From Trebonia sp963822615 (GTDB lineage Bacteria; Actinomycetota; Actinomycetes; Streptosporangiales; Streptosporangiaceae): a stretch of 64,000 bases of DNA. The stretch lies in the NCBI GenBank assembly GCA_963822615.1, contig CAWGIM010000021.1, positions 62,001 to 126,000 on the forward strand. The letters run 5' to 3'. The notes beneath the pieces were generated by a model that had not been told where the DNA came from, did not search any database, and saw only the letters and a list, made by a program, of their open reading frames with translations. The translations under genes were made by a program, and so were the position numbers. The first letter of the stretch is position 1, and each line of letters begins with the position of its first letter. Shown here piece after piece: positions 49,601 to 56,134 of the stretch.

Positions 49601-49697
49601 CGCCCAGGGCGGTCATCTCGGCTGCCCGTCCGACCAGGACGGGACTGCCGCCACGTCTGCTCATAACAATGTTCAGCATCGCACGCGGGTCTGACAT
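46695..49697 (-). CDS. LuxR-family ATP-binding (LAL) transcriptional regulator
   Basis: A 1000-residue regulator of the large ATP-binding LuxR type. N-terminal AAA-type ATPase: VLVGRAAEMTALGAALDAV, Walker A LLIGGEAGMGKTRLIAEF near residue 50 and Walker B LILVVEDAHWADRSSRDLL near 185. A long alpha-helical, TPR-like middle spans about 400-900. The C-terminal LuxR helix-turn-helix is LTGRELDVLRLVAAGQSNRE, then IAAALVISPKTASVHVSNIL. Such proteins sense ligands through the middle domain and activate metabolism or antibiotic genes. The target here is unknown. ATG 49697 has GGAGAAG 6 nt upstream. Confidence 0.93.
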   Translation of the reverse strand: MSDPRAMLNIVMSRRGGSPVLVGRAAEMTALGAALDAVRQGEPAALLIGGEAGMGKTRLIAEFTSVARDAGVRVLTGACLELGADGLPYSPFTAMLRDLARDLGPGELSRLLAGSGRAAGELARLLPELAQPEDRTEPAEPAAGGGPGLPGSMTAGEARAHLFEGFLSLLERLAEQRPLILVVEDAHWADRSSRDLLAFLVGYQRAIRNLLIIVTFRSDELHRTHPLRPLLAELARIDWVDRTELPQLTRGQAEELAAGVLGHSPVRSFADVIYERAQGNPLFTEELLACEDGGDMVPDSLADLLLQAVRRLPEDTQEVLRVASAGSGVTGDALLARVTGLDAVALAAAIRPAVAANVLVISGDGYQFRHALIQEVVHADLLPGEHSAVHTRFASAIDADPALVPQGRAATEKAHHWYSAHNTTGALTGSWRASVQASNAVAHAERLMLLDRVLELWNQVPDAAAQIGADHVRVLEEAASAARDAGLPMRGLSFVELALAELDEAAAPVRVALLLRDRFNFQKDIGHGHSPADLQRALALVPESLCPSARTQLLLATVHCDTRAPQDRIWATDALRLARETGDRDAEVRALGNLAMVEAGPAQLAGTGSQPLQLLDQARELARDTGAYHPILKLVILETHLRCGAGEFEQATQAARRGIAEAERHGLARTGGAFLAINLAEPLWYLGQWDEALEVTGRALDLAPQHRTRVGLWAVDGAIATARGDLAAAARRLAACRTVLAGGGYDEQHDLPLAGLEIDLALAAEGPAAAVAAAADALGRFDLSAASPRYAWPVLVSAAAAACRAPGDDAAALLDRLRTLAEKLDAHGPVQRAWRLSFAALDPRLLLDDTDADPADPRGRLAAADAAVAAWEAVGQPYQATVALTHAAWVALAERAPHQAADRLRRAAPVAERLRAGPLAARIAELSHRAAPGPAAGPVLTGRELDVLRLVAAGQSNREIAAALVISPKTASVHVSNILAKLGAASRTEAAVKATQLMLL

Positions 49698-49757
49698 TCC
49701 AGGCTTCTCCTTCGCCCCAGCCCAGCCCAGCGCCAGCCGGGCCGGACCTGGCGGCCG

Positions 49758-50069
49758 TCAGCGCCCGGTGCCGGCGCTGCGGCCGGGCACGGTCTCCGTC
49801 CGCTGGCCCGGCACCGCGGCCGGCCCCGGGCCGAACATCTCGTGCGCGTAGTCAGGGATGGCGGGCACGGTCACCTCCGCTGTCGCCGGCGCCGCCGCGC
49901 GCCCGCCTGCCCGGCGGCCGAGCCAGCCGCCAAGCCCGCGCCGTCCGGCCAGGGCCCGCTGCTCGCGCTCTGCCCTGACCGCCGCCCGCGCCAGCCGGTA
50001 CCGCGCCGCGCGCTGGTGCCGCTCCGCCATCTCCAGCTGAGCCAGTTCGTACATCACAATGCCGTTCAT
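49758..50069 (-). CDS. Small hypothetical protein
   Basis: A 103-residue protein. The first 55 residues are helical and charged (MYELAQLEMAERHQRAARYR, LARAAVRAEREQRALAGRRG), suggesting a short coiled coil. A basic GWLGRRAGGR patch and a disordered Pro/Thr/Gly-rich tail follow. No membrane segment. Similar short proteins accompany regulators in actinomycetes, but I assign no function. It lies 60 bp upstream of the LAL regulator on the same strand, so cotranscription is likely. Confidence 0.6.
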   Translation of the reverse strand: MNGIVMYELAQLEMAERHQRAARYRLARAAVRAEREQRALAGRRGLGGWLGRRAGGRAAAPATAEVTVPAIPDYAHEMFGPGPAAVPGQRTETVPGRSAGTGR

Positions 50070-50419
50070 GACGCCTCCCGAGTACCGCGGCGATCGTCGT
50101 GGTCCCCGCGTACTTACAGCCTCGGGCTAAGGCCCCTGGTCCCGGTATCGGTCGGTCGCCGTATCTTCGGCCCGCGCCGGCCGGGCCGCGCGCCTAAGAC
50201 GCTGACCGCGCGCCTAAGACGGCGGCGATGCCTAGGGCCCGGCAACCGGGCCGGCGGCTAACGTGGCGTGAAGCGGCCATAGAATGGTAGCTGCCGCGAA
50301 GATTCATGCGGCCAGGCCACGAGCGCCGCGTGCCAGACGCCGGCCAGCAGGCGTGGCAGCCCCGATGACGGATGAGCGAGAACTCACGCATGCCCGTAAC
50401 GCAACCGCAGGAGACCACC
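50070..50419. promoter_or_regulatory. Divergent spacer before typA
   Basis: About 350 bp without a gene. Two 16-bp direct repeats CCGCGCGCCTAAGACG start at 50186 and 50206, exactly 20 bp apart. A -10-like TAGAAT lies at 50280-50285 with a weak -35 upstream. The typA ribosome-binding site AGGAG is at 50409-50413. Confidence 0.5.
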
Positions 50420-52285
50420 ATGACCAGCGCCACGCAGCTGGCGACACGCGACGACATCCGCAACGTCGCCATCGTGGCGCACGTCGACCACGGTAAGACC
50501 ACGCTGGTGGACGCCATGCTGTGGCAGTCGAACGCGTTCGGGGCCCACGCCCACGTCGCCGAGCGGGTGATGGACTCCAACGACCTGGAGCGTGAGAAGG
50601 GCATCACCATCCTGGCCAAGAACACCGCGGTCAAGCACGGCGGCCTGACGGTCAACATCATCGACACGCCCGGCCACGCGGACTTCGGTGGCGAGGTGGA
50701 GCGCGGCCTGTCCATGGTGGACGGCGTGGTGCTGCTGGTCGACGCGTCCGAGGGCCCGCTGCCGCAGACCCGCTTCGTGCTCAGGAAGACCCTGGAGGCG
50801 AACCTCCCGGTCATCCTGGTCATCAACAAGGTGGACCGCCCGGACTCGCGCATCGCCGAGGTCATCGACGCCTGCTACGAGCTGTTCATCGACCTGGACG
50901 CCAGCGAGCAGCAGATCGAGTTCCCGATCGTCTACGCCTCCGCGCGGGCGGGCCGGGCCAGCCTGAACCGCCCCGAGGACGGCGGCATGCCCGACAGCGA
51001 GAACCTCGAGCCGCTGTTCGACGTCATCCGCCAGACGGTCCCCGCCCCCGTGTTCGACCCGACCGCCCCGCTGCAGGCGCACGTGACCAACCTGGACGCG
51101 AGCTCCTACCTCGGCCGCATCGCGCTGTGCCGCGTGTTCAACGGCACGATCAAGCGCGGCCAGCAGGTCGCCTGGTGCAAGCACGACGGCTCGATCGAGC
51201 GGGTGAAGATCAGCGAGCTGTTCCTGACCGAGGCGCTCGAGCGGGTAGTGGCGGACGAGGCGGGTCCCGGTGACATCGCGGCGATCGCCGGCATCCCGGA
51301 GATCATGATCGGCGACACCCTGGCCGACCCGAACGACCCGCGCCCGCTCCCGCTGATCACCGTGGACGAGCCGGCCATCTCGATGACGCTCGGCACCAAC
51401 ACCTCGCCGCTGTCCGGCCGCGACAAGGGCACCAAGGTGACCGCCCGGCTGGTCAAGGACCGCCTGGACCGCGAGCTGGTCGGTAACGTGAGCCTCCAGG
51501 TAGTGCCGACCGAGCGGCCGGACGCCTGGGAGGTCCGCGGCCGCGGCGAGCTGGCGCTGGCGATCCTGGTCGAGACCATGCGCCGGGAAGGCTACGAGCT
51601 GACCGTCGGCCGTCCCTCCGCCGTCACCCGCGAGATCGACGGCAAGGTGCACGAGCCGGTCGAGCGCCTGTCGGTCGACGTCCCCGAGGAGTACCTGGGC
51701 ACCGTCACCCAGCTCGTCGCGGTCCGCCGCGGCCGGATGGAGACGATGACCAACCACGGGACCGGCTGGGTGCGCCTGGCGTTCCTGGTCCCGTCCCGCG
51801 GCCTGATCGGCTTCCGTACCCAGTTCCTGACCGAGACCCGCGGCACCGGGATCGCGCACCACGTCTTCGAGGGCTACGAGCCCTGGGCGGGCGTCATCAA
51901 GGGCCGGGCGAACGGATCGCTGGTCGCCGACCGGGCCGGCGCGGCCTCGACCTACGCGATGTTCAACCTCCAGGAGCGCGGCTCGCTGTTCGTCGCGCCG
52001 ACCACCGAGGTCTACGAGGGCATGATCGTCGGTGAGAACTCGCGTAACGACGACATGGACGTGAACATCACCAAGGAGAAGAAGGTCACCAACATCCGGC
52101 AGTCCAACCAGGAGGAGCTTGAGCGGCTGGTACCGCCCCGCCTCCTCAGCCTGGAGCAGGCGCTGGAGTTCTGTAACGAGGACGAGTGCGTCGAGGTGAC
52201 CCCGACCGCGGTGCGGCTGCGCAAGACGATCCTCGACGCCAAGGAGCGCGGCCGGGAGCGCGGCCGGATCTCCCGCGAGCACTAG
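50420..52285 (+). CDS. typA: Translational GTPase TypA/BipA
   Basis: A 621-residue ribosome-binding GTPase involved in stress responses and late ribosome assembly. G1 is AHVDHGKTTL, G2/switch I is EREKGITILAKNTAV, G3 is DTPGHADFGGEVER and G4 is VINKVDRPDSR. The domain II, EF-G-like domains III and V and the C-terminal BipA-specific domain follow, with GRGELALAILVETMRREGYE and EERGSLFVAPTTEVYEG-like MIVGENSRNDDMDVN. ATG 50420 is chosen because AGGAG lies 6 nt upstream. ATG 50372 would add 16 non-conserved residues. Length matches the family. Confidence 0.96.
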   Translation: MTSATQLATRDDIRNVAIVAHVDHGKTTLVDAMLWQSNAFGAHAHVAERVMDSNDLEREKGITILAKNTAVKHGGLTVNIIDTPGHADFGGEVERGLSMVDGVVLLVDASEGPLPQTRFVLRKTLEANLPVILVINKVDRPDSRIAEVIDACYELFIDLDASEQQIEFPIVYASARAGRASLNRPEDGGMPDSENLEPLFDVIRQTVPAPVFDPTAPLQAHVTNLDASSYLGRIALCRVFNGTIKRGQQVAWCKHDGSIERVKISELFLTEALERVVADEAGPGDIAAIAGIPEIMIGDTLADPNDPRPLPLITVDEPAISMTLGTNTSPLSGRDKGTKVTARLVKDRLDRELVGNVSLQVVPTERPDAWEVRGRGELALAILVETMRREGYELTVGRPSAVTREIDGKVHEPVERLSVDVPEEYLGTVTQLVAVRRGRMETMTNHGTGWVRLAFLVPSRGLIGFRTQFLTETRGTGIAHHVFEGYEPWAGVIKGRANGSLVADRAGAASTYAMFNLQERGSLFVAPTTEVYEGMIVGENSRNDDMDVNITKEKKVTNIRQSNQEELERLVPPRLLSLEQALEFCNEDECVEVTPTAVRLRKTILDAKERGRERGRISREH

Positions 52286-52820
52286 GTATTCCGTTTCGCC
52301 CGGATTGCACTATATGCCGGTCTGCGCCGCTTTAGCCCCGGCGCGCCCTGTGCCGAAATGTCGCGATATTCAACATCGGTATACCCATATCTCCGTTATC
52401 GGTATGACTGCCGCCCGCCGCCCGCATAAGCTGCAGCTGCGCCGGGGCACCAGGGGGAGTGCCCGCGGGCGCAGGGGGAGCCGTCGGCGCAGCTGAGGGG
52501 CGTGCGTCGGCGGATGGAGGCGGGCCGTCCGATGGCGGGCGGAACGCAACGGGAGAGCGGCAGCGCAGCCGGTTAGCCGGAGTGCCCTGCGCTGCCACCC
52601 CGTTTTAACGCCGCGGCACCGGCTATTTACCTCGCGCATAGAGAGATCTGGCGACGGGTATTCATGCTCCGCGTACAGTGACCGCCGCGCTGAAAATTCC
52701 GCAGGGCGGCGGATCAGCCCTTTTCATCCTGATTCGGGCCGGGCTTTCTTCCTGAAATGGCCGGACCGTGACCGCGGGGGAGCGGCAGGCCGGAAAGGGC
52801 GACTGCCAAGGGGGGAAGTC
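52286..52820. other. Gene-free stretch between typA and the membrane protein
   Basis: 535 bp. An AT-richer part at 52360-52420 has two ATCGGTAT words (near 52385 and 52408) and CGATAT and CCATAT motifs. A GC-rich middle has only shadow frames. The last 200 bp include TTTTAACG and TATTTACC patches that may hold a promoter. AGGGGGGAAG at 52809-52818 is the ribosome-binding site of the next gene. No RNA gene is recognised. Confidence 0.45.
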
Positions 52821-53696
52821 ATGAGCCAGCCGCTGGCTTCGTTTCAGGTAAGCCAGAGCTTCCAGAATCTGCTCGACACGGTATTTCATTCCATTCCGAA
52901 GATTCTGGTGTTCCTGCTCGTCCTAGTTATCGGATGGATTGTCGCGAAGGTCCTGGCCCGGATCGTCGACCTGGTCCTGCGCCGGGTCAAGTTCGACCGC
53001 TTCGTCGAGCGCGGCGTCGTCGGCCAGGCGCTCACCCGGTCGAACACCGACGCCACCACCCTGATCGCGAAGATCGTCTACTACGCGATCCTGCTGGTCA
53101 CCCTGCAGATGGCGTTCGGCGTGTGGGGACCGAACCCGATCTCCACCATGCTTAACGCGGTGGTCGCGTGGCTGCCCAAGGCGATCGTCGCGATCATCAT
53201 CATCGTGATCGCGTCGGCCATCGCGCGCGTGGTCAAGGACCTGGTCAACGGGGCCGTGGGCGGCCTATCGTACGGCCCCTTCCTGGCCAGCGCGGCGTCG
53301 GTCATCATCATCGCGCTGGGCGCGATCGCCGCACTCAACCAGGTCGGCATCGCCGCCGCGGTGACCCAGCCGGTCCTCTACACGGTGCTGCTGACGGTCG
53401 GCGCGATCGCCGCCATCGGCGTCGGCGGCGGCCTCATCAAGCCGATGCAGGAGCGCTGGGAGCGCATGCTGACCGCGGCCGAGCGGGAGACCAGCACCCA
53501 GGTCGCCGCCTACCAGCAGGGCCGGACCGACGCGATGACCGCTCCGCCGCAGGCCCCGTCCCAGCCCGCGCAGCCCGCGCCGTCCGCCACTCAGGCCATG
53601 CCCAGCCAGGGCGGCGGCTATCCCGAGGTCCCCGGCCGCCCGCAGGACCCGGGCTACCCGCCGCGCGACGACCCCGGTGCCGCCGGCCCCAGCTAA
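52821..53696 (+). CDS. Mechanosensitive-channel-related membrane protein (conserved TM helix, CmpX-like)
   Basis: A 291-residue protein with about five transmembrane helices. Typical of the TM_helix/CmpX group are IPKILVFLLVLVIGWIVAKV, the amphipathic ARIVDLVLRRVKFDRFVERG, and later WLPKAIVAIIIIVIASAIAR. No soluble MscS beta domain follows. Instead there is a 75-residue Pro/Gln/Gly-rich cytoplasmic tail. CmpX-type proteins affect membrane stress responses in Pseudomonas. A channel role is inferred. ATG 52821 has a strong AGGGGGGAAG upstream. It is a single gene closed by a hairpin at 53724. Confidence 0.82.
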   Translation: MSQPLASFQVSQSFQNLLDTVFHSIPKILVFLLVLVIGWIVAKVLARIVDLVLRRVKFDRFVERGVVGQALTRSNTDATTLIAKIVYYAILLVTLQMAFGVWGPNPISTMLNAVVAWLPKAIVAIIIIVIASAIARVVKDLVNGAVGGLSYGPFLASAASVIIIALGAIAALNQVGIAAAVTQPVLYTVLLTVGAIAAIGVGGGLIKPMQERWERMLTAAERETSTQVAAYQQGRTDAMTAPPQAPSQPAQPAPSATQAMPSQGGGYPEVPGRPQDPGYPPRDDPGAAGPS

Positions 53697-53723
53697 CCGC
53701 CCAAGACCCAAGTCAAGCACTCC

Positions 53724-53765
53724 GAACGGGTGCGGCTGACCCTCCACGGTCACCCGCACCCGTTC
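53724..53765. terminator. Bidirectional terminator-like hairpin
   Basis: GAACGGGTGCGG (53724-53735) pairs perfectly with CCGCACCCGTTC (53754-53765). GACC and GGTC extend the stem inside. It lies between convergent genes and shares the CCGAACGGG-GCGGCTGA start with the hairpin at 18404. Confidence 0.65.
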
Positions 53766-53818
53766 CGCGTCCCCCGCCTCGCCTCGCGGTCCCGCTCTCG
53801 TGGCGACGACGCGTGGGT

Positions 53819-54211
53819 TCAGCCGTCCAGGCCGAGCCCTTGCGCCTCGATGAATAGCTGGCACACGGCCGCCAGCCGCAGTGACTGCCAGTCAAGCTCC
53901 GGCCCCAGGTCAGACTCGGCGTCCCGGCCGTCCCATCCGTCCTGCTTCGCCAGTGCCCGCCGGTGCGGCGGCCACCAGCCGCGGGCGATGGCCGCCTCGG
54001 TGAACCCCTGCGCGTAGCAGGCGAGCGCGGCGGGGGTGATGACCCGCCCGCCCCGGCCGAGCGCGTCCCTGAGCTCCGAGGCATGCTGGTCCACCGCCGC
54101 CTGTGCCCCCGGCTGGCCGGCCGAGCGGGCCAGGCTCGACTGCCCGGCTTCGCCCGCCAGTCGTAGCACGATTTCCGGCAAATCGACCTGCAACGCCTCA
54201 GAAGTGGACAT
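53819..54211 (-). CDS. Conserved hypothetical actinobacterial protein
   Basis: A 130-residue soluble protein. Regions with conserved look are GRVITPAALACYAQGFTEAA, IARGWWPPHRRALAKQ and the C-terminal DWQSLRLAAVCQLFIEAQGL. It resembles small actinobacterial proteins of unknown function that often end in RLAAVCRL-type helices (possibly DUF6401), an assignment I do not press. ATG 54211. No operon partner is close: the convergent neighbour ends at 53696 and the divergent GH25 gene begins at 54369. Confidence 0.6.
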   Translation of the reverse strand: MSTSEALQVDLPEIVLRLAGEAGQSSLARSAGQPGAQAAVDQHASELRDALGRGGRVITPAALACYAQGFTEAAIARGWWPPHRRALAKQDGWDGRDAESDLGPELDWQSLRLAAVCQLFIEAQGLGLDG

Positions 54212-54368
54212 AACGCGAAGTTACGGTATGCGGCGGTCGCCGGCGGCCGGATCGGGAAATTGTGTCCCGCCTCACCGGCCTGGCCGGATGCCCTGAGCCC
54301 GCGAATGTCCGGCATGTCGCCGGCGTTGCTGCTTGAACCCTCCGTATACCGCTGGTTACTTTCCGCTC

Positions 54369-55289
54369 ATGAAGAAGTTGCGGAGAGTGACTATAATTCG
54401 CGCCGCGACGGCCGCCGCTGTCGCGGTGGCACTCTCGTGCGCCTTCCCCCCCGGAGCTCACGCCGGCGCTGGCCAGGTCGGCTACGCAGGCCAGGCCAGC
54501 CAGGCCGCCGGGTTGGCGGGGGCCGTCCGCGGCCTGGACATCTCGGCCTACCAGCACGCTGGGTCGACGATCCACTGGCAGCGGCTCGCCCGCGACGGCC
54601 TGCGCTTCGTCTCGATCAAGACCACTGAGGGCACCTATTACCGCAATCCCTTCTACGTGGCCGACGCGCGCGCCGCCGCGGCGGCGGGGCTGGCGGTGCT
54701 GCCGTACGTGTTCGCCAACCCGGCCCGGGGAGGCGGCGCGCCGACCGCGCGGTTCGGGGTCAAGGCGGCCAGCGCCGCCCGCGGCGCGGCCCGGCTGCCG
54801 CTGGTGGTCGACCTGGAGAACGACCCGTACAAGAAGAACCGGGACTGCTGGGGGCGGTCGGTCCGGGCGATACGCGGCTGGATCGGCGGCTTCCTGAACC
54901 AGGCGCACGCGCTGACCGGGCACTGGCCGATTGTCTACACCACCGCCGCCTGGTGGCGGGAGTGCACCGGCGCGACCCGGCAGTTCCAGCACGACCCGCT
55001 GTGGCTGGCGGCGTTCGGCAAGGCCCCGGGGGCGGTGCCTGCGCCGTGGAGCCAGTGGGCCTTCTGGCAGTACGACGACAACGGCGCGCTGCCCGGGATC
55101 GGCCCGGTCGACCTGGACTACTACCGGCCGACCGGCGGCCTGCCCTCGCTCAACCCGGCCAAGCACAAGCCGGCCAAGCACAAGCCGGCCAGGCCCAGGC
55201 ACAAGCAGGCCAAGCACAAGCAGGCCAAGAAGACGGCCAAGGCCAAGGCGAAGAAGACCGCCAAGCCCGGGCGCAAGCACCACCGGTAA
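54369..55289 (+). CDS. Secreted GH25 lysozyme (muramidase) with His/Lys-rich tail
   Basis: A 306-residue exported enzyme. Signal peptide: KKLRR, then IIRAATAAAVAVALSCAF and cleavage near AHA-GAG. The GH25 domain has the first catalytic-type Asp in GLDISAYQHAG, KTTEGTYYRNPFY, the Glu of VVDLENDPY, and WAFWQYDDNGALPGIGPVDL. It should hydrolyse the MurNAc-GlcNAc bond of peptidoglycan. About 45 C-terminal residues are repeats such as AKHKPAKHKPA and KQAKHKQAKK. This strongly cationic tail may hold the enzyme on the anionic cell wall. ATG 54369 is preferred over 54333 because it leaves a proper signal peptide. Confidence 0.88.
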   Translation: MKKLRRVTIIRAATAAAVAVALSCAFPPGAHAGAGQVGYAGQASQAAGLAGAVRGLDISAYQHAGSTIHWQRLARDGLRFVSIKTTEGTYYRNPFYVADARAAAAAGLAVLPYVFANPARGGGAPTARFGVKAASAARGAARLPLVVDLENDPYKKNRDCWGRSVRAIRGWIGGFLNQAHALTGHWPIVYTTAAWWRECTGATRQFQHDPLWLAAFGKAPGAVPAPWSQWAFWQYDDNGALPGIGPVDLDYYRPTGGLPSLNPAKHKPAKHKPARPRHKQAKHKQAKKTAKAKAKKTAKPGRKHHR

Positions 55290-55296
55290 ACCGCGA

Positions 55297-55336
55297 AGCG
55301 CCGGTGACCAGGGAAGAACCCCTGATCGCCGGCGCT
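55297..55336. terminator. Bidirectional terminator-like hairpin
   Basis: AGCGCCGGTGACCAGGG pairs with CCCCTGATCGCCGGCGCT, with two mismatches or wobbles, around AAGAA. It lies between the converging GH25 and sdhB genes. Confidence 0.6.
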
Positions 55337-55348
55337 CCGGTTACCTGG

Positions 55349-56134
55349 TTAGCGCTTACCGGGCACGGCCGGGGTGCCCTCAGGCTCCGGCCGGCGGCTG
55401 ATCTTCGAGCCGAGCCACACCAGCGGGTCGAACCGGCGCCCGGCCACGCGCTCCTTCATCGGGATGATCGCGTTGTCGGTGATCTTGATGTGCTCGGGGC
55501 AGACCTCGGTGCAGCACTTGGTGATGTTGCAGAGGCCGAGCCCGAAGTCGTCCTGCGCGATGTTGCGCCGGTCGGCCTCGTCGGCCGGGTGCATCTCCAG
55601 CTCGGCCACCCGCATCAGGAACCGCGGACCGGAGAACGCGTTCTCGTTGTCCGCGTGGTCCCGGATCACGTGGCAGGTGTTCTGGCACAGGAAGCACTCA
55701 ATGCACTTGCGGAACTCCTGCGACCGGTTCACGTCTTCCTGCTGCATCCGGAACTCGCCCGGCTTGATCGCCGGGTCCGGAGTGAACGAGGGGATCTCAC
55801 GCGCCTTGGCGTAGTTGAACGACACGTCCGTGACCAGGTCCCTGATCACCGGGAAGGTCCGCATGGGCGTGATCGTCAGCGTCTCCTCCTCGGTGAAGGT
55901 CGACATCCGGGTCATGCAGCCGAGCCGCGGCATGCCGTTGATCTCCATCGAGCAGGAGCCGCACTTGCCGGCCTTGCAGTTCCACCGCAGGGCCAGGTCG
56001 GACGCCTGGGTGGCCTGCAGCCGGTGCAGCACGTCGAGGACGACCTCGCCCTCGTTGACATCGACCTTGTAGTCCTGCAGCGCGCCGGTGCCCGCGTCGC
56101 CGCGCCAGACCCGGAGATTCGCCAGGTACCCCAT
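55349..56134 (-). CDS. sdhB: Succinate dehydrogenase/fumarate reductase iron-sulfur subunit
   Basis: A 261-residue electron-transfer subunit. The N-terminal 2Fe-2S ferredoxin domain has LRWNCKAGKCGSCSMEING and a following Cys in RLGCMTRMS. The C-terminal domain has CIECFLCQNTCHV and CNITKCCTEVCPEHIKI for the 4Fe-4S and 3Fe-4S clusters. It passes electrons from the flavoprotein to the membrane subunit. ATG 56134 is chosen: the A is the last base of the sdhA TGA, giving a TGATG coupling. This subunit type goes with five-helix cytochrome b subunits. Confidence 0.93.
   Translation of the reverse strand: MGYLANLRVWRGDAGTGALQDYKVDVNEGEVVLDVLHRLQATQASDLALRWNCKAGKCGSCSMEINGMPRLGCMTRMSTFTEEETLTITPMRTFPVIRDLVTDVSFNYAKAREIPSFTPDPAIKPGEFRMQQEDVNRSQEFRKCIECFLCQNTCHVIRDHADNENAFSGPRFLMRVAELEMHPADEADRRNIAQDDFGLGLCNITKCCTEVCPEHIKITDNAIIPMKERVAGRRFDPLVWLGSKISRRPEPEGTPAVPGKR

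Noticed and set aside
52690..52815. Purine-rich GGGGGAGCGGC and GGAAAGGGCGACTGCC upstream of the CmpX-like gene, considered as a c-di-AMP (ydaO) riboswitch
   Set aside because: The conserved ydaO blocks are not present in order, so only a generic GC-rich leader can be claimed.
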